Source of the DNA: Roseomonas sp. CECT 9278
Lineage (GTDB): Bacteria; Pseudomonadota; Alphaproteobacteria; Acetobacterales; Acetobacteraceae
Length of the DNA: 64,000 nt
Reading direction: 5' to 3'
NCBI RefSeq assembly: GCF_918698155.1
Contig: NZ_CAKKLX010000022.1
Span: 1 to 64,000 of the forward strand
Position numbers and translations under genes: made by a program. The notes beneath the pieces were generated by a model. It did no database searches and was not told where the DNA came from. It worked only from the letters and a program-made list of their open reading frames with translations. Below, piece after piece: positions 36,472 through 44,146 of this stretch; positions within the stretch are counted from its first letter, which is position 1; each line of letters starts with the position of its first letter.

Positions 36472-38649
36472 ATGAACGCCATCAACACGATCCGCCCGTC
36501 CCGCCGCGCCGTGCTGGCGGGTGCGGGGGCATTCGTCCTCGGCTTCCATGTCGCGCCGAAGGGCGTGCTGGCGCAGGCCTCGGCACCGGCCGCCACACCC
36601 GAGGTCAATGCCTGGGTGGTGATCCACCCCGATGACCGCGTGGTGCTGCGGATGGCGCGCACCGAGATGGGCCAGGGCACCCGCACCGGCCTGTGCCAGA
36701 TGATCGCCGAGGAACTGCACTGCGACTGGGCGAAGATCGAGACGCAATACGTCACGCCGGGCCAGAGCCTGGCGCGCAACCGCGCCTGGGGGAATTTCCT
36801 CACCGCCGGCAGCCAGGGCATCCGCCAGAGCCAGGATTATGTCCGGCGTGGCGGCGCCGCGGCGCGGATCATGCTGGTGCAGGCAGCGGCGGCGCAGTGG
36901 AACGTGCCGGTCGGTGAATGCTCGGCCAAGGACAGCGTCATCACCCATGCGCCGACCGGGCGGACGCTGCGCTATGGGCAGGTCGCGGCGGCCGCGTCTC
37001 GCCTGACGCCGCCCGATCCGGTGCCGCTGAAGGACCCGCGCGAATGGACGGTGATCGGCCAGTCCAAGCCGCGGCTCGACACCGCGGCCAAGACGACGGG
37101 CGCGCAGATCTACGGCTCCGACCTGAGGATGCCGAGGATGCTGGTGGCGGTCCCGAAGCGCTGCCCGGTCTTCGGCGGGCGCGTGCGGTCCTTCGACGCG
37201 GCGCGCGTGCGCGGCATGCCCGGCGTGCGGCACGTGCTGCAGGTGGGCGACAGCGCGGTCACGGTGGTGGCGGATACCTTCTGGCAGGCCAAGGTCGCGC
37301 TGGATGCGCTGCCGATCGAATGGGACCTGGGCGAGAATGCGCGGGTTCAGCAATCCACCATTGACGCCATGCTGGATGAGGGGCTGACCGCGGCCGAGGC
37401 CTTCGTCGGCAACAGCAACGGCGATGCGCGTGCGGCCATCGCCGCGGCGCCGCGCAAGGTCGAGGCGACCTATTCCTACCCGTTCCAGAACCACGCGCCG
37501 ATGGAACCCATGAACGCGACGGTGGTCTGGACGCCGCAGCGTTGCGACGTCTGGTGCCCGACGCAGAATGGCGAGGCCGCGCTGGTCGCGACCGCCCAGG
37601 CCGCCGGCCTGCCGCAGACCCAATGCGACGTGCATCGCGTCGACCTTGGCGGCGGCTTCGGCCGGCGCACCACGCATGACTGGCTGATCGACGCGGTGCT
37701 GACCGCGAAGCAGGTCCCGGGCGTTCCCATCAAGACGATGTGGACGCGCGAGGAAGACATGATGCACGGCCGTTACCACCCCGTCACCAAGGCGAAGATG
37801 ACCGCGGGCGTCGACGCACAGGGCAACATCACCGGGCTGCACATGCGGATCTCCGGCCAATCGATCCTGTCCTACGTGTTCCCCACGGCGTTGCAGCAGG
37901 GCCGCGACCCGGTGCAGTTCCAGGGGCTCAACGCCAGCGGGGCGGAAAGCGCAATCGGCTATACCTTCCCGAACCTGCTGATCGACCATGCGATGCGCAA
38001 TACGCATGTCCCACCGCATTTCTGGCGCGGCGTGAACCACAACCAGAACGCCATCTACCTGGAATGCTTCCTGGACGAGGTGGCGCACGCCACCAGCCAG
38101 GATCCGCTGGCGCTGCGCCGCAAGCTGATGGGCAACCACCCGAAGCACCTGGCGACGCTGAACGCGGTGGCGGAACGCATCGGCTGGGGCAGCGCGCCGC
38201 CCGCCGGGCGCTTCCGCGGCATCGCGCAGCAAATGGGCTTCGGGTCGTACGTGGCCGCCGCGGCGGAGGTCTCGGTCAGCGATGGCGGCGTGCTGCGCAT
38301 CCATCGGATCGTCGCCGCCACCGACAGCGGCGTGGCGGTGAACCCGCGGCAGATCCAGATGCAGGTCGAGGGATCCTTCGTCTATGGCCTCTCGGCGCTG
38401 CTGTACGGCGCCTGCACCGTGAAGGACGGCGCGATCGAGCAGACCAATTTCGACACCTACAACGTGCTGCGCATGGACGAGATGCCGCAGGTCGAGACGA
38501 TCGTGATGCCCTCGGGCGGTTTCTGGGGCGGCGTGGGCGAGCCCACCATCATGGTGGCGGCACCCGCGGTGCTGAACGCGATCTTCGCGGCGACCGGCAA
38601 GCGTATCCGCTCGGTGCCGCTGAAGGATCAGGACCTGCGCCGCGCGTGA
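36472..38649 (+). CDS. molybdopterin-binding subunit of a periplasmic aldehyde/N-heterocycle oxidoreductase (IorB-like)
   Basis: A 725-residue Mo-cofactor subunit of the isoquinoline 1-oxidoreductase/aldehyde dehydrogenase branch. An N-terminal Tat signal (SRRAVLAG) sends it to the periplasm together with the 2Fe-2S subunit. Visible features are EMGQGTRTGL, the central GGGFGRRTTHDW loop and the C-terminal GVGEP with E690 at the position of the catalytic Glu of xanthine oxidase. It would hydroxylate an aldehyde or N-heterocycle using water. The next gene, soxX, starts 27 nt later, making soxXYZA part of the same operon. Substrate unknown. Confidence 0.93.
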   Translation: MNAINTIRPSRRAVLAGAGAFVLGFHVAPKGVLAQASAPAATPEVNAWVVIHPDDRVVLRMARTEMGQGTRTGLCQMIAEELHCDWAKIETQYVTPGQSLARNRAWGNFLTAGSQGIRQSQDYVRRGGAAARIMLVQAAAAQWNVPVGECSAKDSVITHAPTGRTLRYGQVAAAASRLTPPDPVPLKDPREWTVIGQSKPRLDTAAKTTGAQIYGSDLRMPRMLVAVPKRCPVFGGRVRSFDAARVRGMPGVRHVLQVGDSAVTVVADTFWQAKVALDALPIEWDLGENARVQQSTIDAMLDEGLTAAEAFVGNSNGDARAAIAAAPRKVEATYSYPFQNHAPMEPMNATVVWTPQRCDVWCPTQNGEAALVATAQAAGLPQTQCDVHRVDLGGGFGRRTTHDWLIDAVLTAKQVPGVPIKTMWTREEDMMHGRYHPVTKAKMTAGVDAQGNITGLHMRISGQSILSYVFPTALQQGRDPVQFQGLNASGAESAIGYTFPNLLIDHAMRNTHVPPHFWRGVNHNQNAIYLECFLDEVAHATSQDPLALRRKLMGNHPKHLATLNAVAERIGWGSAPPAGRFRGIAQQMGFGSYVAAAAEVSVSDGGVLRIHRIVAATDSGVAVNPRQIQMQVEGSFVYGLSALLYGACTVKDGAIEQTNFDTYNVLRMDEMPQVETIVMPSGGFWGGVGEPTIMVAAPAVLNAIFAATGKRIRSVPLKDQDLRRA

Positions 38650-38676
38650 GCGCGCGGCACGCATGCGGCGCGTGAC

Positions 38677-39108
38677 ATGCGGGCGGCGCTGGTCCTGCTG
38701 CTTGCCGCGGCATCGCCCGCGGCGGGCCAGGTCACGCCCTTCACGGTGGCGGGCGATGCCATCGAGGCACCGCTCGCCGGCCGCGCCGGCGATGCCGCGC
38801 GCGGCGAGGCCGTGGTGAAGAACCGGGAGAGCGCGAATTGCCTGATCTGCCACAGCATCCCCGACGCCCGCGAAGCCTTCATGGGGGAGATCGGCCCGCC
38901 TTTGGCCGGCGTGGGCGCGCGCCTGACGCCCGGGCAGATCAGGCTGCGCCTGGTCGACCCCACGCTGGTCAATCCCGGCGCGATCATGCCGCCCTATCAT
39001 CGCATCCACGACCTGGTGCGGGTCGATCCGCGCTTCGCCGGCCGGCCCGTGCTGAGCGCCCAGGAGATCGAGGACGTGGTCGCCTGGCTGGCCACGCTGC
39101 GGGAGTAG
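38677..39108 (+). CDS. soxX: SoxX monohaem c-type cytochrome
   Basis: A 143-residue periplasmic cytochrome c. Sec signal at about 1-17; haem attachment C55-L-I-C58-H59; Met104 in NPGAIMPPYH is the likely distal ligand; the C-terminal LSAQEIEDVVAWLATL is typical of SoxX. With SoxA it forms the enzyme that loads thiosulfate onto the SoxYZ carrier as a thiosulfonate. Unusually, it follows a Mo-hydroxylase large subunit by 27 nt instead of sitting with soxVW or soxB. An alternative role is electron acceptor for that hydroxylase. Confidence 0.9.
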   Translation: MRAALVLLLAAASPAAGQVTPFTVAGDAIEAPLAGRAGDAARGEAVVKNRESANCLICHSIPDAREAFMGEIGPPLAGVGARLTPGQIRLRLVDPTLVNPGAIMPPYHRIHDLVRVDPRFAGRPVLSAQEIEDVVAWLATLRE

Positions 39109-39115
39109 CGCCGTG

Positions 39116-39553
39116 ATGAAAGCCTCGCGCCGCGCCGTGCTGGTCCTGCCGATCGCCACGGCCGCGCTGCCTGCGGCCGCGGCCGAGGAGGATGTCGCGA
39201 CCGCCGAGCGCGCCATCCTCGCTGGCCGCACGCCGGTCGCGACCGGCATCGCCTTCGAGATGCCGCCGCTGTCGGAGAACGGCAATTCCGTCGATGTCGC
39301 CGTGCGCGTCGACAGCCCGATGACCGCCGCCGACCACGTGCGCGCCATCCACATCCTGTCCGAGAAGAACCCGGTGCCGCGCGTGGCCAGTTTCACCCTG
39401 ACGCCGCGCGCCGGGCGGGCGGAGGTCGCGACGCGCATCCGCCTCGCCACCTCCCAGCAGATCATCGTGCTGGCCGAGACCTCCGCCGGCCAGGTGCATC
39501 GTGCCATGCGCGAGGTGATCGTCGTGCTCGGCGCCTGCGTGGAGACCGGCTGA
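39116..39553 (+). CDS. soxY: SoxY sulfur-carrier protein with a non-canonical C-terminus
   Basis: A 145-residue periplasmic carrier subunit with a Tat-like signal (SRRAVLVL). The immunoglobulin-like body (VRAIHILSEKNPVPRVASF, TRIRLATSQQIIVLAE) is typical of SoxY. The swinging arm should end GGCGG; here it ends GACVETG. The Cys that carries the sulfur substrate is present, but it is followed by four residues instead of two and preceded by GA. It overlaps soxZ by one base (TGATG). ATG 39116 is preceded directly by an in-frame GTG (39113), which could also start translation. Confidence 0.9.
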   Translation: MKASRRAVLVLPIATAALPAAAAEEDVATAERAILAGRTPVATGIAFEMPPLSENGNSVDVAVRVDSPMTAADHVRAIHILSEKNPVPRVASFTLTPRAGRAEVATRIRLATSQQIIVLAETSAGQVHRAMREVIVVLGACVETG

Positions 39554-39879
39554 TGGCCAACCCCATCATCGCGCGCATCACGCTGCCCGAACGCGCCCGC
39601 CGCGGCGAGATCATCACCATCCGCGTGCTGGTCCGCCACCCGATGGAACGCGCCATCGACGCACCCGGCCTGACGCCCCTGCCGCGCAAGATCCTGCACA
39701 CGATGCGCGTGACCTATGCGGGGGAGGAGGTGGTCCGCGCCGACCTGTCCCAGGGCATCACCGCGAACCCCTACATCGAATTCACCACCGTGGCGGTCGA
39801 CAACGGCCCGATCGTCTTCGAATGGGACGAGGATGGCGGCACCACCTATCGGCGGGAGGCCCGCCTGGTGGTGACGTGA
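39553..39879 (+). CDS. soxZ: SoxZ sulfur-carrier partner protein
   Basis: A 108-residue protein without a signal peptide, as usual for SoxZ, which is exported in complex with SoxY. The family pattern ARITLPERARRGEIITIRVLVRHPMERA, the strand YAGEEVVRADLSQGITANPY and the C-terminal FEWDEDGGTTYRRE are visible. It stabilises SoxY and binds partner enzymes of the Sox cycle. Overlaps on both sides (TGATG with soxY, GTGA with soxA) imply balanced translation of the carrier and its loading enzyme. Confidence 0.94.
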   Translation: MANPIIARITLPERARRGEIITIRVLVRHPMERAIDAPGLTPLPRKILHTMRVTYAGEEVVRADLSQGITANPYIEFTTVAVDNGPIVFEWDEDGGTTYRREARLVVT

Positions 39880-40616
39880 TCCGCCGCGCGGCGGCCGCGG
39901 CGGCGCTGCTGGCCTGCGGCGTCGCGGCAGCGTCCGAACTGCGTCCCGCGCGCGATTTTCTTTCGCCCGAATTGCGCGCGCAGCAGGATGATCCCTCGCG
40001 CCATCCCGGCTGGCTCTGGGTCGAGGAGGGCGAGGCGCTGTGGCAGCGCGGCGAGCGGTCCTGCCAATCCTGCCATGGCGGGATCGCGACCATGGCGGGG
40101 GTCGCGACGCGCTACCCCGCCGTCGCGCCGGATGGCGCGCTGCTGAACCTGGAAGGCCGGATCGAACGTTGCCGCACGCAGCAGCAGGGCGCGGCCGCCT
40201 TCGGCTACGAGAGCGACGCCTTGCTCTCGCTGACCGCCGCCGTCGCGCAACGCTCGCGCGGCCTGCCGATGAGTGTGGCGACCGATGGCGCGGCTGCCCC
40301 CTTCGTCGAGGAAGGGCGGCGCTTCTATGAAGCGCGCCAGGGCCAGCTCAACCTCGCCTGCGGGCAGTGCCACGACGACAATGCCGGCCGGCGGCTGCGC
40401 GGCGACGTCATCTCCAACGGGCTGGGCACCGGCTATCCGGCCTATCGGCTGGACTGGAACACGCTGGGCTCGCTGCACCGGCGGCTGCGCGCCTGTTCGC
40501 TTGGCGTACGGGCCACGCAGCTCCCGCTTGGGGCGCCGGAATACCTGTCGCTGGAATTGTTCCTCGCGGCGCGCGCCGCCGGGCTGCCGGTGGAAGCGCC
40601 GGGGCTGCGGCGGTGA
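39876..40616 (+). CDS. soxA: SoxA dihaem c-type cytochrome
   Basis: A 246-residue periplasmic cytochrome with a Sec signal (about 1-20). It has two CxxCH sites, C63-C66-H67 and C162-C165-H166, so it is the dihaem type. Cys207 in RACSLGVRA is the Cys ligand that in SoxA carries a persulfide at the active haem. With SoxX it oxidatively conjugates thiosulfate or related sulfur to SoxY. The GTG start overlaps soxZ (GTGA). It is the last gene of the operon: the convergent lipoprotein gene starts right at its stop, and no soxB or soxCD follows. Confidence 0.93.
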   Translation: MIRRAAAAAALLACGVAAASELRPARDFLSPELRAQQDDPSRHPGWLWVEEGEALWQRGERSCQSCHGGIATMAGVATRYPAVAPDGALLNLEGRIERCRTQQQGAAAFGYESDALLSLTAAVAQRSRGLPMSVATDGAAAPFVEEGRRFYEARQGQLNLACGQCHDDNAGRRLRGDVISNGLGTGYPAYRLDWNTLGSLHRRLRACSLGVRATQLPLGAPEYLSLELFLAARAAGLPVEAPGLRR

Positions 40617-40973
40617 TCACTTGATCGGGGCGGCGGCGAAGCGCGCCTTGCCTTCCGCCTCCAGCGCGGCGCGGCGTTCGGCCTGCTGGCGCTGGACGGC
40701 GTCGCGGTCGGACCGACTGTAGCGGTAGCGCCGGCACCCGGCGTTCCATTCCGTGATGGCCGCGTTGAACGCCTGAACCTGGAACTGGTTGGCGCTGCGC
40801 ATGTCGGGGCGGGCGGCCTCGATGCGGGTGTCGTTGAACATACACCAGCGCAATTCGGCGCGGCTGAGCGTGCGGTCGCCGGTGTGCTCGGGCGGCTTGG
40901 TCTCGGTCAGGTCGTCGCCGCAGGCGATCAGGCCAAGGGCGACGAACACGGCGGCGGCGGAGTGAAGGCGCAT
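40617..40973 (-). CDS. small lipoprotein of unknown function
   Basis: A 118-residue protein with a lipoprotein signal: hydrophobic stretch and lipobox LIAC at about residues 15-18, followed by GDD, whose Asp at +2 or +3 may favour inner-membrane retention. The mature part is charged and helical (FNAAITEWNAGCRRYRYSRSD, DAVQRQQAERRAALEAEGKARF), with two further Cys that could pair. No known family recognised. AGGA eight bases upstream supports ATG 40973; an in-frame ATG is 9 nt earlier. It is convergent with soxA, the stops abutting. Confidence 0.7.
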   Translation of the reverse strand: MRLHSAAAVFVALGLIACGDDLTETKPPEHTGDRTLSRAELRWCMFNDTRIEAARPDMRSANQFQVQAFNAAITEWNAGCRRYRYSRSDRDAVQRQQAERRAALEAEGKARFAAAPIK

Positions 40974-41100
40974 CGGCGGCATCCTGCGGCGGCTCGGGCG
41001 ATTCCCCGGAATGCTAGCATGGCCGGAACGATATGGTGCGGTGACCTTGCGCTCACGGCGCGCCCCCTTACGGTGCGCGCCGACCACGAGGAGGCGCCCC

Positions 41101-42174
41101 ATGGCCCAGCGCAAGCACCGCATCGCCGTCATTCCCGGCGACGGCATCGGCAAGGAAACCACGCCCGAGGGGCTGCGCGTGCTGGACGCCGCGGCGCGCC
41201 GCTTCGGCTTCGACCTGGAACTGACCCACTACGACTGGTCCTGCGAGACCTACACGACGACCGGCAAGATGATGCCCGATGACGGCATGGACCGGCTGCG
41301 TGACAGCGATTCCATCTTCCTCGGCGCCGTGGGCTGGCCGGGCGTGCCGGACCATGTCTCGTTGTGGGGCCTGTTGATCCCGATCCGCCGCCAATTCGAC
41401 CAGTATGTCAGCCTGCGGCCCTGCAAGCTGCTGCCGGGGTCGAAGTCGCCGCTGGCCGGCCGCGGGCCGGAGGATATCGACTTCTACGTGGTGCGCGAGA
41501 ATACCGAAGGCGAGTATTCCTCCATCGGCGGCAAGATGTTCCCCGGCACCGACCGGGAATTCGTCTCCCAGCAGACGGTGCTGACGCGCATCGGCTGCGA
41601 CCGCATCATGAAATACGCCTTCGAGCTGGCCATGACGCGCAAGCGACGGAAGGTGACGTCCGCCACCAAGTCGAACGGCATCACCTTCACCATGCCCTAT
41701 TGGGATGAACGCTTCGACGCCATGGCGAAGAACTACCCGGAGGTGACGACGGACCAGTTCCACATCGACATCCTCTGCGCCCATTTCGTGCAGCACCCGG
41801 ACTGGTTCGACGTGGTGGTGGGGTCGAACCTGTTCGGGGACATCCTGAGCGACCTGGGCCCGGCCGTGGCGGGGTCCATCGGCATCGCCGCCAGCGCCAA
41901 CATCAATCCCGAGAAGACCGCGCCGTCGATGTTCGAACCCGTGCACGGGTCGGCCCCCGACATCGCCGGCAAGTGGATCGCCAATCCGATCGGCCAGATC
42001 TGGTCCGGGGCGATGATGCTGGAACACCTGGGCGAGAAGGCGGCTGCCGACTGCATCGTGCAGACCATCGAGAAGCTCCTGGCCGAGGGCGGCCCGCGCA
42101 CCCGCGACATGGGCGGCCAGGCCGGCACGGTCGATGTCGGCAAGGCGATCGCCGAGGCCGTGGCCCGCGGATAG
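41101..42174 (+). CDS. tartrate dehydrogenase/decarboxylase family (beta-decarboxylating dehydrogenase)
   Basis: A 357-residue NAD-dependent, Mn-requiring dehydrogenase of the isopropylmalate/isocitrate/tartrate family. The N-terminus HRIAVIPGDGIGKET, the substrate region RENTEGEYSSIGG, and the metal-binding GSNLFGDILSDLGP followed by FEPVHGSAPDIAG are all intact. The sequence fits the tartrate/D-malate branch best, so likely substrates are tartrate, D-malate or related 3-alkylmalates. It is monocistronic with AGGAGG seven bases before the ATG. Isopropylmalate dehydrogenase is less likely because no leu genes are near. Confidence 0.88.
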   Translation: MAQRKHRIAVIPGDGIGKETTPEGLRVLDAAARRFGFDLELTHYDWSCETYTTTGKMMPDDGMDRLRDSDSIFLGAVGWPGVPDHVSLWGLLIPIRRQFDQYVSLRPCKLLPGSKSPLAGRGPEDIDFYVVRENTEGEYSSIGGKMFPGTDREFVSQQTVLTRIGCDRIMKYAFELAMTRKRRKVTSATKSNGITFTMPYWDERFDAMAKNYPEVTTDQFHIDILCAHFVQHPDWFDVVVGSNLFGDILSDLGPAVAGSIGIAASANINPEKTAPSMFEPVHGSAPDIAGKWIANPIGQIWSGAMMLEHLGEKAAADCIVQTIEKLLAEGGPRTRDMGGQAGTVDVGKAIAEAVARG

Positions 42175-42204
42175 ACCTGGCAGGCAGGCCGGTGCGCCAA
42201 TGGC

Positions 42205-42233
42205 TTGAACGCCCGGCCGTCTGTCGCTATCGT
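42205..42233 (+). promoter_or_regulatory. sigma-70-like promoter before the 79-aa gene
   Basis: TTGAAC (42205-42210) and TATCGT (42228-42233) are spaced by 17 nt, each with four matches to consensus. The predicted transcription start, near 42240, coincides with the left edge of a perfect palindrome. Confidence 0.55.
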
Positions 42234-42241
42234 TTCCGGAC

Positions 42242-42260
42242 GTTGCGAGTGACTCGCAAC
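42242..42260. promoter_or_regulatory. perfect operator-like palindrome (Fur/Irr-like 7-1-7 form)
   Basis: GTTGCGAG-TGA-CTCGCAAC is a perfect dyad with 8-bp arms. Its core TGCGAGT-G-ACTCGCA has the 7-1-7 layout of Fur-family operators and matches the classical box at about 8 of 14 positions. It overlaps the predicted transcription start and lies 22 nt before the ATG at 42283, an ideal repressor position. Confidence 0.55.
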
Positions 42261-42282
42261 TGACTGTTCGGAGGGTTCGGCC

Positions 42283-42522
42283 ATGGGCCGCGACTTCAGC
42301 CATATCGCCCGCCGCTGCGAGCGATCCGTGGTGACGGCCTATCGGGAACTGCGCGAGCAGGGGACCGGCGACTTCAGCGCCTTCGGCGCGTGCACGGCCC
42401 TGTATCGCATCCACCACCCGGAATCCTCGGTCAGCGAGGCGCGGCGCCTGGTCGCAGAATGGATCGACCACCACATCATTCGTGCCGCGGACGGCCCGAC
42501 CGACGGCTGCGACTGCGACTGA
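42283..42522 (+). CDS. 79-residue protein of unknown function with an acidic Cys tail
   Basis: A small, probably cytosolic helical protein (FSHIARRCERSVVTAYRELREQG, SVSEARRLVAEWIDHHII) ending GCDCD. The C-terminal Cys/Asp group and the paired histidines (DHHI) could bind a metal. No family recognised. It has its own promoter, a perfect operator-like palindrome at the transcription start, and GGAGGG as ribosome site, so it is a real regulated gene rather than a chance frame. If the palindrome is a Fur/Irr site, an iron- or metal-related role would follow. Confidence 0.75.
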   Translation: MGRDFSHIARRCERSVVTAYRELREQGTGDFSAFGACTALYRIHHPESSVSEARRLVAEWIDHHIIRAADGPTDGCDCD

Positions 42523-42605
42523 CCACGCGGCGCGACGGCGCCTCCCGTCTGCGCCTGCTGCAGGCCCGATCCTGGTCGAACGACGTTATCAGACAAGCAT
42601 CCGCT

Positions 42606-43313
42606 TCAACCCGCAGGCTTCGCCCAGGCGATCGCCGCACGCGCCAGGGCATCGATCGTGTCCGCCACCGGGAAGGGCAGGGCAGGCCCGGCGGCCATGC
42701 CAAGCGGGATCTCCGTGCAGCCCAGCACCACCGCCCGCGCGCCGCGCCCGGCCAGGGCGATCGCCATCTCGGCCAGCGGCGCATAGGCTTCCGCCACCCG
42801 ATTCGCCTTCACGCCGTCGATCGCCGGCATGACGATGCGGTCCATCTCCTCCGCCGAGGGCACCAGCACCTGGTAGCCGCGGCCCTCGAGCCGGTCCTGG
42901 TACAGGCGCATCGCCAGCGTGCCCTTGGTCGCCATCAGCCCGATCGGGCCGTTCGCCACGCCAAGGCGCAGCAACTCGTCCGATGCGGCCTCGACAATGT
43001 GCAGGATGGGCAGGCGCGTTGCCGCCTGCATGGCGTCGAACCAACCATGGGCGGTGTTGCACGGTATGGCGATGGCGCCGGCGCCGGCGGCTTCCAGCCC
43101 GGCGATGCCGCGCATCAGGGCCGCCAGCGGGTCCTCGCCGCCGGACAGCCGCGCCGCGGTGCGATCGGGCACCCGCGGGTCCGACCACAGGATGGTCGGG
43201 ATGTGGTCCTGGTCGCGCTCCGCCGGGGTCAGCAGCGTCAGGCGCTGCATGAAGGTGGCCCCGGCCAGCGGACCCATGCCGCCCAGCACGCCCAGCGTCC
43301 TTGCCTCGGTCAT
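42606..43313 (-). CDS. aspartate/glutamate racemase family protein
   Basis: A 235-residue cofactor-independent racemase of the Asp/Glu/hydantoin superfamily. The two catalytic cysteines are in IPCNTAH (C85) and LGCTEIP (C199). The N-terminus TLGVLGGMGPLAGATF is typical of the aspartate racemase (YgeA-like) group. It would interconvert L- and D-forms of aspartate or a related acid. Its start overlaps the stop of the upstream permease gene (ATGA, 43310-43313), so the two are an operon. Hydantoin racemase is a less likely alternative, given the hyu genes 35 kb away. Confidence 0.88.
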   Translation of the reverse strand: MTEARTLGVLGGMGPLAGATFMQRLTLLTPAERDQDHIPTILWSDPRVPDRTAARLSGGEDPLAALMRGIAGLEAAGAGAIAIPCNTAHGWFDAMQAATRLPILHIVEAASDELLRLGVANGPIGLMATKGTLAMRLYQDRLEGRGYQVLVPSAEEMDRIVMPAIDGVKANRVAEAYAPLAEMAIALAGRGARAVVLGCTEIPLGMAAGPALPFPVADTIDALARAAIAWAKPAG

Positions 43314-44074
43314 CCCGCGAATATCCCGTCCCAGGTCAGCTTCACCCCGGTCGCCAGCAGCAGCCCATACAGCAGCCAGTAGAACAGCGCATCCGAGACG
43401 TGCCGCTGCATCCAGATGCCAAGATACACGCCCGCCGGCGCCAATGGCAGCAGCACCAGGCTGGTGGCCAGGTTGCCGAGGCTGAGATTGCCCAGGAAGA
43501 AATACGGCACCAGCTTCACGTAGTTGACGATGCCGAAGAACACCACGGTGGTCGCGGCCATCACCTGGCGGTCCAGCCGCCGCGGATACAGGTAGATCGC
43601 GAGCGGCGGCGACCCGGCATGGGCGATGGTGCTGGTGAAGCCCGATGCGGCCGCGCAGATGCTGCCCTTGATCGGGTTGTGCGGCGCCGGCGCCGGTGCC
43701 TCCCGGTGGCGCGCGAGCCACAGCGTCCGCGCCAGGAAGGCCAGCGTCGTGACGCCGACCATCGCCATGATCGCGCGGTCGGACATCAGGGAGAAGACCA
43801 GCCCGCCGATCAGGATGCCGACCAGCGCGCCGGGCACCAGCACGCGCATCTCCCGCTTGTCCCACGTGCCCCACCAGGCCCGCAGGCCCGAGACATCCAT
43901 CGCGCACAGGACGGGCAGCGCGATGCCGGCGGCGATCGGCGCCGGCACGCTCAGCGCCATCAGCGGCACCATCAGGTTGCCCGCGCCCGAGGCGAACCCG
44001 CCCTTGCTGATGCCGGTGATCAGAACGGCCGGGATCGCGAGGGCGTAGAACCAGGGATCGGTGACGAAGGCCAA
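43310..44074 (-). CDS. TauE/SafE family membrane permease (copy 1)
   Basis: A 254-residue integral membrane protein with seven to eight hydrophobic segments. The duplicated family signatures GGFASGAGNLMVPL near residue 25 and the region GFTSTIAHAGSPPLAIYLYP around residue 145 identify TauE/SafE. Family members export sulfite, sulfoacetate or other organosulfur anions; many are uncharacterised. It is coupled to the racemase gene (ATGA) and divergent from a second, distinct TauE/SafE gene 72 nt away. Confidence 0.88.
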   Translation of the reverse strand: MAFVTDPWFYALAIPAVLITGISKGGFASGAGNLMVPLMALSVPAPIAAGIALPVLCAMDVSGLRAWWGTWDKREMRVLVPGALVGILIGGLVFSLMSDRAIMAMVGVTTLAFLARTLWLARHREAPAPAPHNPIKGSICAAASGFTSTIAHAGSPPLAIYLYPRRLDRQVMAATTVVFFGIVNYVKLVPYFFLGNLSLGNLATSLVLLPLAPAGVYLGIWMQRHVSDALFYWLLYGLLLATGVKLTWDGIFAG

Positions 44075-44146
44075 GGCAGGGTGACGCTCGATGGGTCAGC
44101 GTGTATGCCACGCCGCCCTCGCATCGCCCATCCCGGAGGCCGCGCC

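Noticed and set aside
35997-38649. Naming the Mo enzyme isoquinoline 1-oxidoreductase outright
   Set aside because: The same two-subunit architecture covers aldehyde, alcohol-derived and several N-heterocycle substrates; no residue pattern decides, so only the family is stated.
36310-39699. An 1129-residue minus-strand frame
   Set aside because: Pure antisense of the Mo subunit, soxX and soxY; biased composition typical of high-GC shadows.
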